Under the pieces are notes generated by a model that was not told where the DNA came from, did not search any database, and saw only the letters and a program-made list of their open reading frames with translations. Of a stretch of 64,000 nt of DNA, positions 14,462 to 24,644 are shown one piece after another (within the stretch, counting starts at the first letter, position 1; each line of letters starts with the position of its first letter). Both the position numbers and the translations under genes were made by a program. This DNA is from Gaiellales bacterium (lineage in GTDB: Bacteria > Actinomycetota > Thermoleophilia > BMS3ABIN01). The stretch spans positions 1-64,000 of the forward strand of contig QZKG01000006.1 in assembly GCA_003599855.1 (NCBI GenBank). Reading direction: 5' to 3'.

Positions 14462-16576
14462 ATGACCGCAAGACCAGAGACCGTCACGGGCCGGGCAAAC
14501 CAGGCCGCCGGGTGGGGAGCCGCCCTGCCGGGCATGGCGGCGCCGGCCATCCCAAGGCAGAACGTCATCACGAGGATCAGGGCTTCCCTCGAAAACCCCG
14601 CGCTGGTCGGCAAGGACGGCTACCGCAAGCGCTATCTGAAGGTCCAGTGGTGGGTCGTGTTCTGGCGCATAGTCATCCTGCTGCAGATCCCGGAGGTCAT
14701 GCTGGCGCAGCCGGAGATCTTCGGCTCGCTGCGACGCGCCGGCATCATGCTGGCCCTGGGGGCAGGCTACACCGCGCTCTACGCCTGGCTGGCCACGCGC
14801 ACGCGCGCCGCCGGCAAGGGCTATCTGCACGCGCTCGATCTGGTGGCCTGTGCGGCGCTCATGCTGCTGGCCCTCGACCCCAAGCTGATCTTCATCATGT
14901 CCTTTTATTCCTACTCTTGCCTGTTGTCGCGCCCGACGACACAGCTCAGGATCGCCGTGCCGATCACCGTCATCCTGAGCCTGGCCTACCTCGCTGCCGA
15001 GGCCAGGGCCGGCCTGATGCCGCCAGAGCTCTTCACCCGCCTCGAAGAACTCGGCAATTTCATCCTCTACTACTTCTGGGGGCTCGGTTTCATCGGCTTC
15101 TCAGCGGTGCTGGAGCGCGTCTCATCCCTGGAGCTCGACGCGCTCATCGAGGAGCAGCGCCATTCCTACCGCCGCAGGCTCCACGACGACCTAGGCAACA
15201 CCCTTTGCGGTCTGCACTTCAAGATCCAGAGCCTCAGGTCCCGCTGCAGCAGGCAGGAGCTGATGCGCTCGCTGGTATTCCTCAAGCTGGGCTACCAGCG
15301 GGCCAACCAGGTGCTTTCCAACCTGCTGGGCGGGATAGACGACGTCGAGCCCAGGGACCTCGACGGGGCGCTGGCCCGTTTGAAGGACATCATCGAGGAG
15401 GAGATGGGCGTCGAGGTGAGCCTCAGTGTGCCTGGCGGCGTGAAGCTCAGTCCGGAGCTGCAGCGGGAGGCCCTGGCCGTGGTCCGGGAGGCCGCCACCA
15501 ACACCGCCCGGCACGGTGGCACGGACAGTGTGTCCATCGAGGTCCGGAAGCATCGGGGCAGACTGCGCTTCACGGTTGCCGACCGCGGCCGGGGCTTTGA
15601 CCGCAGGACCCTCGAGTCGAAACAGGGCCGGGGGAGCATGGGCATCAAGGGGATGCACGAAAGGGCTCGGCTGATGCGGGCGCGGCTGGATATCGAAAGC
15701 CTCGATCCGGGGACGGCGGTGATCCTGACCATCGATACCAGGGGCGGTCCAGGCTTCATCGACCGCTGGCTGGGCAGCGACCCCCAGCAGTCCGGTGGAG
15801 GGCTCTATTACTTCCTCGTGCGCCTGCGGCTGTTCATGCTCGGCTGGACGCTGATCCAGGCGTTGCTCCTGCCGGCCGTACGGGAACTGGACCTCATGTT
15901 CTTCGTCGTCAGCGGCTGCCTGGTGGCCGACTCCCTCGTCTACCTGGTATTCCGCAAACCGGCCTTCCGGGTCCTGGCGCGGCGGCCGTGGCTCCTCGTA
16001 TTCGAGCAGGTCTTCTTCGCGGCGCTCATCTACCTGACGCTGGTTTCGGGGCTTCCCTTTTTCTTCCCCCTCTACATCGGCGTGGCGGTCATCATGAACA
16101 GCGTCTTCCTCGGTCTGGTCGGCAACACGCTGATGACGCTGCTGCTGAACGCCGGCATCTACGCCGCCTACTTCCTGGCGCCTGAGTCCGCGACGATCCT
16201 GGAGCCATGGCAGCGCCTGGAGGAGTCGATGCAGCACACGACCATCTTCGTCGTCCTCGCCTTCTCCTCGGGCCTCGCCTCGGAGTTCGTCGAAAGCCTG
16301 GAAAGCCTGCAACTAAAGGCCGTCAACCGGGCGCTCCTCCGGCAGCGCGAGCAGATGACGGCCGAGACCCACCGGCAGCTTGACCTGCACGTGCGGAACC
16401 TGGGGGCTGAACTGGTCAACCTGTCGCGCCAGGCGGACGGACAGGAGCCACTGCGGGGGAGCCTCCTGCAGAAGCTGGAGAAAAGCTCCACCGACCTGAA
16501 GGCCAGGCTGCGTTCGATCCTGAGCTCCCTGGACGAGCCGCCGCCGGATTCAACCTCCCTGAAAGGCCCGGCATGA
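14462..16576 (+). CDS. NarL-type sensor histidine kinase, two membrane regions
   Basis: The 704-residue product has an N-terminal membrane region of about five helices (65-220) and a HisKA_3 box with YRRRLHDDLGN (His241 accepts the phosphate). An HATPase domain (about 320-430) has an N box near REAATNTARHG and a G box DRGRGF. Unusually, a second membrane region (about 455-570) and a coiled coil (600-660) follow the catalytic part. ATG 14462 is preferred; an in-frame TTG lies at 14429. It overlaps the response-regulator gene by ATGA, so they should work as a pair. The signal is unknown. Confidence 0.85.
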   Translation: MTARPETVTGRANQAAGWGAALPGMAAPAIPRQNVITRIRASLENPALVGKDGYRKRYLKVQWWVVFWRIVILLQIPEVMLAQPEIFGSLRRAGIMLALGAGYTALYAWLATRTRAAGKGYLHALDLVACAALMLLALDPKLIFIMSFYSYSCLLSRPTTQLRIAVPITVILSLAYLAAEARAGLMPPELFTRLEELGNFILYYFWGLGFIGFSAVLERVSSLELDALIEEQRHSYRRRLHDDLGNTLCGLHFKIQSLRSRCSRQELMRSLVFLKLGYQRANQVLSNLLGGIDDVEPRDLDGALARLKDIIEEEMGVEVSLSVPGGVKLSPELQREALAVVREAATNTARHGGTDSVSIEVRKHRGRLRFTVADRGRGFDRRTLESKQGRGSMGIKGMHERARLMRARLDIESLDPGTAVILTIDTRGGPGFIDRWLGSDPQQSGGGLYYFLVRLRLFMLGWTLIQALLLPAVRELDLMFFVVSGCLVADSLVYLVFRKPAFRVLARRPWLLVFEQVFFAALIYLTLVSGLPFFFPLYIGVAVIMNSVFLGLVGNTLMTLLLNAGIYAAYFLAPESATILEPWQRLEESMQHTTIFVVLAFSSGLASEFVESLESLQLKAVNRALLRQREQMTAETHRQLDLHVRNLGAELVNLSRQADGQEPLRGSLLQKLEKSSTDLKARLRSILSSLDEPPPDSTSLKGPA

Positions 16577-17232
16577 ACGAGACAGGAAAGCTTGCGGTGA
16601 GCCTGCTGCTGGTGGACGACCACCCAGTTGTCCTGGAAGGCCTGTCGTCAGGCCTGGCGCAGTTCCCGGAGCTGAACATAAGCGGCACCGCGGCCAGCCT
16701 CGCCGAGGCGAAGCTCCTGATCGAGCAGGGCGGCTTCGACCTGCTGGTGACGGACCTCAACATGCCCGAAGTCAGCGACGGGATCGAGCTGATCCGCTAC
16801 GCCGGCATCCAGCAGCCTGGCGCCAAGATCGTCGTCCTCACCTACTCCGATTCCGTGGACAACATCTACCAGGTGAACCAGGCCGGCGCCCACGCGTACA
16901 TCATCAAGGACTGCGACCTCGAAGAGATCGCCACGTCACTGCTCCTGGTCCACCGGGGAGGCCGGCCGCCACTCAAACCCGAGCTGGAAGCGTCGCTCTG
17001 GCGCAAATTCAGGGAGACGTCGCCGGACGAGCCGCCTTACGGGCTCAACGAGCGGGAATGGAGGATACTCGAACTGATGGCGGGCGGCGCCACCAACGAG
17101 GAGATCGCCGGCACGCTCTTCATCAGTGACCGGGTCGTCCGCCGCTCCAATACTTCCATCTATCACAAGCTCGGTGTCCGCAACCGCTCCGAGGCGATTG
17201 CGCGCGCCATCAAGGAGAACCTGCTGGGCTAG
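16573..17232 (+). CDS. NarL/FixJ response regulator
   Basis: The 219-residue product has a receiver domain with acidic pair D15-D16, phosphoacceptor D61 (VTDLNMP) and a conserved Lys in IIKDCD near residue 113. A LuxR-type helix-turn-helix (about 155-215; LNEREWRILELM, TNEEIAGTLFIS) follows. Its ATG overlaps the kinase stop (ATGA), so translation is coupled and phosphotransfer from that kinase is very likely. The recognition helix has RVVRRSNTSIYHKLG, with a Ser where many members have a Val/His. Target genes cannot be read from the window. Confidence 0.9.
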   Translation: MNETGKLAVSLLLVDDHPVVLEGLSSGLAQFPELNISGTAASLAEAKLLIEQGGFDLLVTDLNMPEVSDGIELIRYAGIQQPGAKIVVLTYSDSVDNIYQVNQAGAHAYIIKDCDLEEIATSLLLVHRGGRPPLKPELEASLWRKFRETSPDEPPYGLNEREWRILELMAGGATNEEIAGTLFISDRVVRRSNTSIYHKLGVRNRSEAIARAIKENLLG

Positions 17233-17435
17233 GCGGGGGGGAGCGTGGCCGCCGGCCCGTTTCCGCACCCGCCGCAAACGACGGCCGCATCTGCCCCCCA
17301 CGACGTCCTCTTCTTCCTCTACTCATGCACCGCCACCGGTATTACATTGGTTCAGAACCGTTTTCTGGCCACGCTTGTGTCTGGGTCATATGAAACGGCC
17401 GGATCTTGTTGTCACGAAAAAGCCCCACAAGGGTT

Positions 17436-17546
17436 GGCGCCGGCCCCCGTAACCGGCGCCTTCCCGGCCGGTGCAGCTCCTACGATGTTTCACTGCGCCG
17501 GCCGGTAAACCGGCGCGGTACTCCTACCCCGTGCCGGTTCTTTTTT
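17436..17546 (+). terminator. Terminator with competing hairpin (attenuator-like)
   Basis: Three GC stems occur in order: GGCGCCGG/CCGGCGCC (17436-17443 with 17453-17460), GCGCCGG/CCGGCGC (17495-17501 with 17510-17516), and ACCGGCGCGG/CCGTGCCGGT (17509-17518 with 17529-17538, one G-U), the last followed by TCTTTTTT. The second and third stems share bases and cannot form together. It is either the terminator of the two-component operon or an attenuator before the kinase at 17761. The remainder of 17233-17760 shows no gene. Confidence 0.6.
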
Positions 17547-17760
17547 GCTCTTGAGCTTCTGGCCCTTCCTGCCCCCCGGGGGCCGCCGTTTTTCCACTCA
17601 TGGCGCCTGAATCTTTTTTTTACCATGATGCCGTTCCTGTGGGTTATATTTTTTTCATCCGGGTAATAATATGAACCGCCATTTTTCACGGGGGTGGTCA
17701 AGCTGCAGGACGGTGTGAGGCGGGGGCCCGCTTCATGCCGGCTTCCTGTTCGAGGGAAGA

Positions 17761-20088
17761 ATGGCAACGATCGCTGACACCGACAATATCAGGGCCCTGA
17801 TGGTCGAGGGCGACCCGGACGATGCCCGCATGATCAGGGAGATGCTGGCCGGGACAAAGGACTGCAGCGTCATGCTTGAGCATGCCGACGACATGCGTTC
17901 CGGGATGAAGCTGCTGGGGGAAAAAGACTTCGATATCATCCTGCTCGACCTGCATCTCGCCGACAGCGACGGGACCGGGGCATGCCTGCGGGTGAGAGCC
18001 GCCGCGGCCGAGCTGCCCATCATCATCCTCACCACCACGGAAGACGAGGACCTTGCGGCTCGCCTGGTCGGCCGTGAGGCCCAGGACTACCTGGTCAAAG
18101 GCCAGCTGGACGGCAGGACGCTGGCCCGCAGCATCAGGTGCTCCCTGGAGCGCGAGTTGGCTGAAAGGCACTTCAGGGAGAGCGAGCTTATCATGAGGCG
18201 GGCCGAGGAGATCGCCCGGATCGGCACCTGGAAGATGGAGCTGGAAACCGGCCGGACCTACTGGTCACAGGAGATGTACAGGCTTTTCAACGTGGAGGAG
18301 GGCGTCTGCGAGAACCATTTCCAGACCTGCCTCGACAGAGTGCATGAAGACGAGCGTGAGCAGGTGGCAGCGATTATGCAGTCTTCCCTGAAGCAGGGCA
18401 AGTCGTACGATTGCACCTGCCGCATCCGGCCGGATGGCGGAGAGGAGACGATCATCACCATCAAGGGGGAGCCTTCCTACAACCAGCAGGGAAGCGTCGA
18501 GGCCCTGATAGGGACCGTCCAGGACGTCACCGAGAAGGAGCTGGCAAGGACCCATATCCGGCAGTGCGCGGAGGAGTGGCGCCACACTTTCGACTCCATC
18601 CCCGACCTCGTCTCGGTGCACGACCGCGACTTCCATATCATCAAGGCGAACCGGAGCCTGTGTGACTTCGCGGGCATCATGCCGGAGGAGCTGGCCGGGC
18701 GCCATTGCTACGAGATAATGCATGACCGGGACAAGCCCATCCCCGGCTGCCCACACCAGGCCATGCTGGAAACCGGGATGACCAGCAAGGTCGAGGTGGC
18801 TGACAGCCGCAGGGGAGCCATCCTCGAGGTGACCGCTGCCCCGCTGTTCGACTCCCGGGGGGTGGTGAGCGCCTCGATCCACATCGCGCGGGACGTCACC
18901 TCGCAGAAGGATGCCGAGGCCCGGGCCGAGGCGAGCAGGGAGCAGCTGCTGCAGTCGCAGAAGATGGAGAGCATCGGCCGCATGGCCGGCGGCATCGCCC
19001 ATGACTTCAACAACTACCTGACAGCCATCAATGGATACATCGGCCTCGCGCTAAGCCGCATGCCTCAGGACAACCATGGGCGCCAGGACCTGAAGGAGGC
19101 CCTCAGTTCGGCAGAAAGCGCGGCCACGCTGACCCGGCAGCTGCTGCTCTTCAGCCGCCGGGAGTCCTCTGACTTCAGGGCTGTCAGCCTGAACGAGCTG
19201 GTAGCGGGGCTTTCAAAGATGCTCGACCGCCTCATCGGTGAGCAGATATTCATAAACCTGGAGCTGGCCGAGCGCACGCGGATGGTCTCGGCGGATGCCG
19301 GGCACATGGAGCAGCTGATCATGAACCTCGTGGTCAACTCCCGTAATGCGATGCGAGCGGGGGGCGGGGAGATAGTCATCCGTACCGGGGACGCATGCAT
19401 CAGCCGGGAAGAGGCCGGGCGGAACCCCATGGCCCGCGAAGGCGAGTTCGTCCGGCTGAGCGTCATCGATGACGGCACCGGCATGGACAGGGAGACTCTC
19501 CTGCACATATTCGAGCCGTTCTTCACCACGAAAGAAGGGGCAGAGGGCACCGGCCTCGGCCTCGCCGTCGTCTTCGGCATCGTCGCCGACCACGACGGCT
19601 GGGTCGACGTGACCAGCGAGATAGGTCTCGGCACCAGGTTCGATGTCTACCTGCCGGCTATCAGTGAAGGCGCCCGTCAAGAGGTCGAGGAGGACAGCGG
19701 CCCGCGCGACGTGCGGGGCCACGGCGAGAGCATCCTCCTGGTGGAGGATGAAGCCAGCGTGAGGCAGATGACCGAAAGGGTGCTGGCAAGCAGCGGCTAC
19801 GCGGTGGTGGCAGCAGCTGACGGCGAATCAGCCCTGGCGGCCTTCGCGGCCAGGGGCGGCCGCTTCGACCTGGTGCTGAGCGACTATATCCTCCCGGACC
19901 TGGACGGCCTGGAGCTGGCCGAGCAGCTTTTCAGGAGCAACCCCGACATCCGCTTCATCCTGTCCAGCGGCTACAGCGAGCTCCCTGACCCCGAAGCGGT
20001 GGCGGAATCCGGGTTCAGGTTCATCGAGAAGCCCTACAGCATCGACTCCCTGCTGGGGGAGATCCGCGATGAGCTGGATTGCGGGTGA
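17761..20088 (+). CDS. Hybrid PAS sensor histidine kinase/response regulator
   Basis: The 775-residue product is soluble throughout. The order is receiver domain (1-125, D63 in LLDLHL), PAS (about 150-255), PAS (about 270-380), HisKA (H414 in GGIAHDFNN), HATPase (about 510-650; NLVVNSRNAM, DDGTGMD and GTGLGLAV) and a C-terminal receiver (about 660-775, LSDYILPDLDG). The second PAS has the Cys-His pattern HCYEIMHDRDKPIPGCPH found in many anaerobe PAS domains, which may sense redox or metal. Phosphate can move internally between His414 and either receiver. It stands alone; output is unknown. Confidence 0.88.
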   Translation: MATIADTDNIRALMVEGDPDDARMIREMLAGTKDCSVMLEHADDMRSGMKLLGEKDFDIILLDLHLADSDGTGACLRVRAAAAELPIIILTTTEDEDLAARLVGREAQDYLVKGQLDGRTLARSIRCSLERELAERHFRESELIMRRAEEIARIGTWKMELETGRTYWSQEMYRLFNVEEGVCENHFQTCLDRVHEDEREQVAAIMQSSLKQGKSYDCTCRIRPDGGEETIITIKGEPSYNQQGSVEALIGTVQDVTEKELARTHIRQCAEEWRHTFDSIPDLVSVHDRDFHIIKANRSLCDFAGIMPEELAGRHCYEIMHDRDKPIPGCPHQAMLETGMTSKVEVADSRRGAILEVTAAPLFDSRGVVSASIHIARDVTSQKDAEARAEASREQLLQSQKMESIGRMAGGIAHDFNNYLTAINGYIGLALSRMPQDNHGRQDLKEALSSAESAATLTRQLLLFSRRESSDFRAVSLNELVAGLSKMLDRLIGEQIFINLELAERTRMVSADAGHMEQLIMNLVVNSRNAMRAGGGEIVIRTGDACISREEAGRNPMAREGEFVRLSVIDDGTGMDRETLLHIFEPFFTTKEGAEGTGLGLAVVFGIVADHDGWVDVTSEIGLGTRFDVYLPAISEGARQEVEEDSGPRDVRGHGESILLVEDEASVRQMTERVLASSGYAVVAAADGESALAAFAARGGRFDLVLSDYILPDLDGLELAEQLFRSNPDIRFILSSGYSELPDPEAVAESGFRFIEKPYSIDSLLGEIRDELDCG

Positions 20089-20136
20089 ACCTCACCCCGC
20101 CTGACCATTTGTGCTATCATTCTTGAGGCTTCATCC

Positions 20137-20155
20137 GGCCTTCGGGCCTTTTTTT
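20137..20155 (+). terminator. Short terminator after the hybrid kinase
   Basis: GGCC-TTCG-GGCC forms a short stem with a stable tetraloop, directly followed by seven T. It lies between the hybrid kinase and typA. The stem is short but the T run is good. Confidence 0.6.
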
Positions 20156-20208
20156 ATGGGCCAAAAACCGACAAGGCGACATTAACAGGAAAGCGAGCAG
20201 GGACCATC

Positions 20209-22032
20209 ATGAACCTGAGGAACGTAGCCGTCATCGCCCACGTGGACCATGGCAAGACCACGCTGGTCGACGGACTCCTGAAGCAATCGAAGACCTTCCG
20301 CGAGAACGAGGCGGCCTTCAGCCAGGAGCTGATCATGGACTCCTTCGACCAGGAGCGGGAGCGCGGCATCACCATCCTGGCAAAGAACACCGCGGTCAGC
20401 TACGGCGGCGTCAAGATCAACATCATCGACACCCCCGGACACGCCGACTTCGGCGGCGAGGTGGAGCGCACGCTCAACATGGCCGACGGCGCCCTGCTGG
20501 TGATCGACGCCCAGGAGGGGCCGATGCCCCAGACGCGCTTCGTCCTCAAGAAGGCGCTGGAGCTGTCCTTGAGGCCCATCGTCATCATCAACAAGATCGA
20601 CAAGGCCAACGCCAGGGTCGAAACGGTCCTCGAGAAGACGGGCGACCTCTTCCTCGACCTTGCCACCGACGAGGCTCAGCTCGACTTCCCCGTCTATTAC
20701 GCCATCAGCCGCTCCGGCAAGGCCTGGGACGAGCTGCCCGGGAACATGGAGTCAGACGCGGACTTCACGCCGATCTTCCAGGCAATCATCAACCACGTGC
20801 CCGCCCCTGAGGAACGCGATGCGGAGCCTTTCCAGATGCTGGTGGCCTCGCTGGACCAGGACAGCTATCAGGGCAGGTACGCCATCGGCCGCATCCGGCG
20901 GGGCTCGGTACGGCCGGGCCAGGACGTCGCCCTGATCGCGCGCGACGGCTCCGTGGCGCCGGCACGGGTGGACCGGATCTATGTCTCCAGGGGCCTCAAG
21001 CGCGTCGAAGTCGAAGCGGCCGGCAGCGGCGAGATCGTCGCCCTCACCGGCGTCGACGGCGCCGGCATAGGCGAGACCGTGGCGGACAGTTCGCAGCCGG
21101 AGGCCCTCCCCACCATCAGCATCGAGGAACCGACGCTGAGGATGTCGGTGGCGGCCAACACCTCCCCCTTCGCCGGTCGTGAAGGGCAGTTCGTCACCGG
21201 CCGCCAGCTGCTGGCGAGGATCAACAAGGAGCTGGAGACCAACGTGTCTCTGAAGATGGAGCCGGGAGAGCACGGCGACTACATCCTCTCCGGGCGCGGC
21301 GAGCTGCACCTGTCGGTTTTCATCGAGACGCTGCGCCGCGAAGGCTACGAGCTGCAGGTGGGCAAGCCCCAGGTCATCTTCCGCCAGGTGGGCGGCGTGA
21401 GACATGAGCCGGTGGAAGAGCTGACGATCGACGTGGACAGCGAGTACGTTGGCGCTGTCACCGGTGAAGTCGGCCGGCGGCGCGGCTCGCTCATGAGCCA
21501 GCTGGAGGGCGCCGACGGCACTACCCGACTGGTTTTCAAGATAACCACCCGGGGACTGCTGGGGTTGCGCAACGTCCTCCTGACCCTTTCCCGCGGGACG
21601 GCGGTGATGAACTCCCTGTTCGTGCGCCACCAGCCCGCTGGGGCGCCGATCCAGACCGCCCGCGGCGGCGCGCTCATCGCCAGCGAGGCGGGCAGGGCGG
21701 TGACCTTCGGGCTCTATAACGCCCAGCAGCGCGGCGTGGTCTTCATCCCGCCCCAGACCCAGGTCTACGCGGGGATGATCGTGGGCCTGAACTCCCGCGA
21801 CGAGGACCTGGAGATAAATGTCTGCAAGGAGAAGAAGCTGACCAACATGAGGGCCGCCGGAGCCGACGACGCCCTCATGCTGACGCCCCCCACCATCTTC
21901 AGCCTGGAGCAGTGCCTCGATTTCCTCGAGGACGACGAGCTGCTGGAAGTCACGCCCGGGAGCCTGCGCCTGAGGAAGAAACTGCTGGTCAAGAGCGAGC
22001 GCGACCGGGCGCGCAAGGCCCGGATCGCCTGA
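20209..22032 (+). CDS. typA: GTP-binding protein TypA/BipA
   Basis: The 607-residue product is a full-length translational GTPase. G1 is [10 protein letters not shown] near residue 10, the switch region has ERERGITI, G3 is [15 protein letters not shown]4 is NKIDK and G5 lies near residue 175. EF-G-like domains II, III and V and the TypA-specific C-terminal domain (about 480-600) follow. TypA binds 70S ribosomes and helps assemble 50S subunits under stress and cold. It is preceded by a terminator and is probably its own transcription unit, perhaps with the small membrane gene at 22132. Confidence 0.95.
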   Translation: MNLRNVAVIAHVDHGKTTLVDGLLKQSKTFRENEAAFSQELIMDSFDQERERGITILAKNTAVSYGGVKINIIDTPGHADFGGEVERTLNMADGALLVIDAQEGPMPQTRFVLKKALELSLRPIVIINKIDKANARVETVLEKTGDLFLDLATDEAQLDFPVYYAISRSGKAWDELPGNMESDADFTPIFQAIINHVPAPEERDAEPFQMLVASLDQDSYQGRYAIGRIRRGSVRPGQDVALIARDGSVAPARVDRIYVSRGLKRVEVEAAGSGEIVALTGVDGAGIGETVADSSQPEALPTISIEEPTLRMSVAANTSPFAGREGQFVTGRQLLARINKELETNVSLKMEPGEHGDYILSGRGELHLSVFIETLRREGYELQVGKPQVIFRQVGGVRHEPVEELTIDVDSEYVGAVTGEVGRRRGSLMSQLEGADGTTRLVFKITTRGLLGLRNVLLTLSRGTAVMNSLFVRHQPAGAPIQTARGGALIASEAGRAVTFGLYNAQQRGVVFIPPQTQVYAGMIVGLNSRDEDLEINVCKEKKLTNMRAAGADDALMLTPPTIFSLEQCLDFLEDDELLEVTPGSLRLRKKLLVKSERDRARKARIA

Positions 22033-22131
22033 GCCCTGGCTTTTCACGCAGGCCGCCGATTGCGATCTTGCGCCGCGACCCCGCACGCGGCGGCGCCGGT
22101 AGCCTGGCAGCCCTGCTGATATAATACGGCC

Positions 22132-22527
22132 GTGGCCAATGAGACCCCGACACTGACGCCGCGCTACATCATGTACGGCGCGCTCTTCACCGGCCTGGCG
22201 GCTTCCATCGCCTTCCGGACCATCGTCGTAATCGAGCATATCGAGCCTGGCTGGGTCCGCCCGGTGTGGTACTTCGCGGTCCTGGGCAACTTTTTCTTCT
22301 TCTATTACCGTTTCAGGATCTCCGAGAAACGCAAGCGGGCAGTGCGGGAACATGAGCTGCTGGACAAGCTGGAGCGGGGGGAGCCGCTCACCGACAGCGA
22401 CCGGGCGGTCATCATCTACCTGCTCAGCTCCATCAAGAAGTCGCCGGAGAACATCAACTATCTCATCATCTTCATCTTCTCGCTGGTGGCGATAGCCACC
22501 GACCTGGCCTTCGTCTATCTGGACTGA
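22132..22527 (+). CDS. Small membrane protein, unknown function
   Basis: The 131-residue product (GTG start) has helices at about 14-33, 42-60 and 108-127, with a charged cytosolic loop (EKRKRAVREHELLDKLERGE) between the second and third. It follows typA by 99 bp on the same strand and may be co-transcribed. No motif suggests a function. Its start is not certain, as no strong ribosome site precedes it. Confidence 0.65.
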   Translation: MANETPTLTPRYIMYGALFTGLAASIAFRTIVVIEHIEPGWVRPVWYFAVLGNFFFFYYRFRISEKRKRAVREHELLDKLERGEPLTDSDRAVIIYLLSSIKKSPENINYLIIFIFSLVAIATDLAFVYLD

Positions 22528-22607
22528 GGCGGGAGCTGGGGCGGGTCGCCGGCTTCAGAACCGGCGGCAGGCGGCAAGCAGCAGGAGGGGGAGTCCCGCA
22601 CGTCGTG

Positions 22608-24176
22608 TCACTGGTCCTTCCTCCCGGTCTTCACCTGGGGCATGGCCAGGGCGGCCAGTATCGCCGCCGCGATGAAGATGAGCGTGAAGAGGAAGACGTC
22701 GTGGTAGGCCTGGGCGGCAGCCTGCTTGTAAACCGGGCTGAGGGGCTCCATCGAGGTGCCGGTGAACGCCTCGGCCTCGGCGACCGGTATGCCGATGCCG
22801 ATCAGCCGCTCGGTCATGCGCCAGGACAGGAAGGCCATCAATCCAGCGGACGCGATGGAGCCGCCGATGAAGCGGCTCATGTTGGGCAGCGAAGCGGCCA
22901 GGCCGCGCTTGTGGGCGGGCACGTCGTAAAGCGCGGTGTTGTCCACCGGCGCCCAGCACAGGCCGATGCCGACCCCCACCAGGCCTACAGCGGCGGCGAC
23001 GATGAGCGCGGCGAAATATTTCGCCTCGATGGCTCCGCCCGCCCCCAGGATGAATTCGGCCCCGGGCGGGACTGACAGCGCCCGGGACACCAGAAGATAT
23101 CCGGCAGCTGAAATCAGCAGGCCGCCGATGAGGGTGACGCGGCCGCCGAACCTGGCCGTGAGGCTGCCGCCCACGGGCGCGAACATGGCATAGGTCACCG
23201 CCACCGGCGCGGCCGCCAGGCCGATCCAGGTGCTCGACAGTTCCAGCACCGAGGCAAAATAGAAGGGCAGCACCAGCATCGAGCCGAACAGGCCGCCGGT
23301 GATGAAGAAGCCGGCGATGTTCGCCGTGGTCAGCGAGCGGTAGCGAAAGAGGCCGAGGCTGACCAGCGGGCGGCGACAGCTCCCTTCCCGCAGCACGAAC
23401 AGTAACAGCAGCGCCGGCGCGGCGATGAAGACGCCCAGGATGCGGGGGCTGGTCCAGCCCCACTCGCCCCCCTTATTGACGCCGAGAGCCAGGCAGACGA
23501 GCCCGGCTACCAGCAGCGCCGCCCCGGGCACGTCGAAATCCCGGCCTTCCGGTGAAGGCTCCGTTTCTTTCAGTGCCCGGAGGGCGAAGGGTATGATGAC
23601 GGCCGCCAGAGGGAAGTTGATCAGGAAGATGGCGCGCCAGCCGATGAAGTCGACGAGGTTGCCGGCGTCAACCAGCACTCCCCCCAGCAGGTAGCCGGCT
23701 ACGGGAGCCACTCCCAGGATACCCCCCATGATGCCCACCGCGAGGGCTTTCCTCTCCGGCGGGAAAGCGCTGTAAGCGTAGGCCAGGGCCATGGGCGGCA
23801 GCGCCGCGGTGCCGACGGCCATGACCGCCCTGCCCGCGATGAGGCTCTCCACGTTCCAGGCAAGCGCGCAGAACAGCGACATGATCGTGAACAGTGACAG
23901 ACCGAAGATGAAGAGTCTCTTGCGGCCGTAGAGGTCGCCGGCGCGCCCCATCACAGGCATCAGTGTCGAATGGACCATGAAGAAGATCACCGATACCCAG
24001 GCTATGGTCGTGAAGCTGGCGCCGAAATCGGCTGTTATCGTCGGCAGGGCGACACCCAGCGTCGTCGAGGTCAGGGCGTAGAGCAGCAGGCCGCTGCTGA
24101 CCGAGCCGAGCACCATCCAGCTGTGCCGGTCCGTCTGCGTGCCGACCGCGCCCCCGGGAGAGTCCTGCGTTTCCAT
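22608..24176 (-). CDS. MFS transporter, DHA2 family (14 helices)
   Basis: The 522-residue product has about 14 hydrophobic helices. The MFS loop motif (GRAGDLYGRKR) lies after helix 2 and motif C-like glycines (GIMGGILGVAPVAGYLLGG) in helix 5. This fits the EmrB/QacA drug:proton antiporters, which export lipophilic compounds using the proton gradient. It resembles the protein at 29096-30538, with the same Met-Gly-Arg-Ala-Gly-Asp-Leu-Tyr-Gly loop. No TetR regulator or membrane-fusion partner lies nearby. GGAGGCACGC precedes ATG 24176. Confidence 0.88.
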   Translation of the reverse strand: METQDSPGGAVGTQTDRHSWMVLGSVSSGLLLYALTSTTLGVALPTITADFGASFTTIAWVSVIFFMVHSTLMPVMGRAGDLYGRKRLFIFGLSLFTIMSLFCALAWNVESLIAGRAVMAVGTAALPPMALAYAYSAFPPERKALAVGIMGGILGVAPVAGYLLGGVLVDAGNLVDFIGWRAIFLINFPLAAVIIPFALRALKETEPSPEGRDFDVPGAALLVAGLVCLALGVNKGGEWGWTSPRILGVFIAAPALLLLFVLREGSCRRPLVSLGLFRYRSLTTANIAGFFITGGLFGSMLVLPFYFASVLELSSTWIGLAAAPVAVTYAMFAPVGGSLTARFGGRVTLIGGLLISAAGYLLVSRALSVPPGAEFILGAGGAIEAKYFAALIVAAAVGLVGVGIGLCWAPVDNTALYDVPAHKRGLAASLPNMSRFIGGSIASAGLMAFLSWRMTERLIGIGIPVAEAEAFTGTSMEPLSPVYKQAAAQAYHDVFLFTLIFIAAAILAALAMPQVKTGRKDQ

Positions 24177-24644
24177 GCGTGCCTCCTTCTAAACGTCAAG
24201 AACCGATCCCCACATCACAAGCTTCCCCTGGCCCGGCTCGCCCGCTTCGGTCGTTCTGCATATCAATGCCCGCCTGGCGTCATACGCGACATCGCCCCCC
24301 CAGTCAGGGCGCGCTAAAGCAACAGGTCCTTCATCGCTCCCTTGGATGACAGGCTTTCCCGGGTTCGCTCATTCAGGATGGCTGGCAGGCCTTGCAGGCG
24401 CGTGACATGGTGATGTCAGGTTTTCCCGGGTTCACTCTTGTTGGACGATCGTTCGCCTGCGTTGGGTGATATGGTTGAGCGCACATCACACGTGTGACAC
24501 CCTATGTGCTTATGTTCCAGAAACTGGCGCGGATTCCTGCCGGACCGCCGCCCGCAGCGCCGCTCCTTATGGCTTCGGGAGCAGCGGCGGCGCTGATCGC
24601 AGCCCGGCACGACTGGACGTGGCCCAGGTGACCGCTGCCGATCT
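24177..24644. other. Intergenic stretch with decayed repeat
   Basis: No gene is supported in these 468 bp. A decayed copy of the dispersed 37-bp unit (CAGGTCCTTCATCGCTCC, TTGGATGACAG) lies at 24321-24352, and two partial TTTCCCGGGTTC-AC-C echoes occur near 24356 and 24421. ATCACACGTGTGACA near 24484-24498 is a short palindrome that could be an operator. Confidence 0.4.

Noticed and set aside
17398-17546. Possible c-di-GMP (GEMM) riboswitch
   Set aside because: GTCACG and adjacent stems recalled GEMM, but the conserved core and tetraloop receptor could not be placed; only the hairpin competition is kept.
20752-22353. 533-residue minus-strand open frame opposite typA
   Set aside because: A codon-shadow of typA rich in Arg, His and Asp; no signature and no promoter.
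24484-24498. ATCACACGTGTGACA palindrome as a CRP/FNR-type site
   Set aside because: It lies in a gap with no gene start downstream within a normal distance on either strand.
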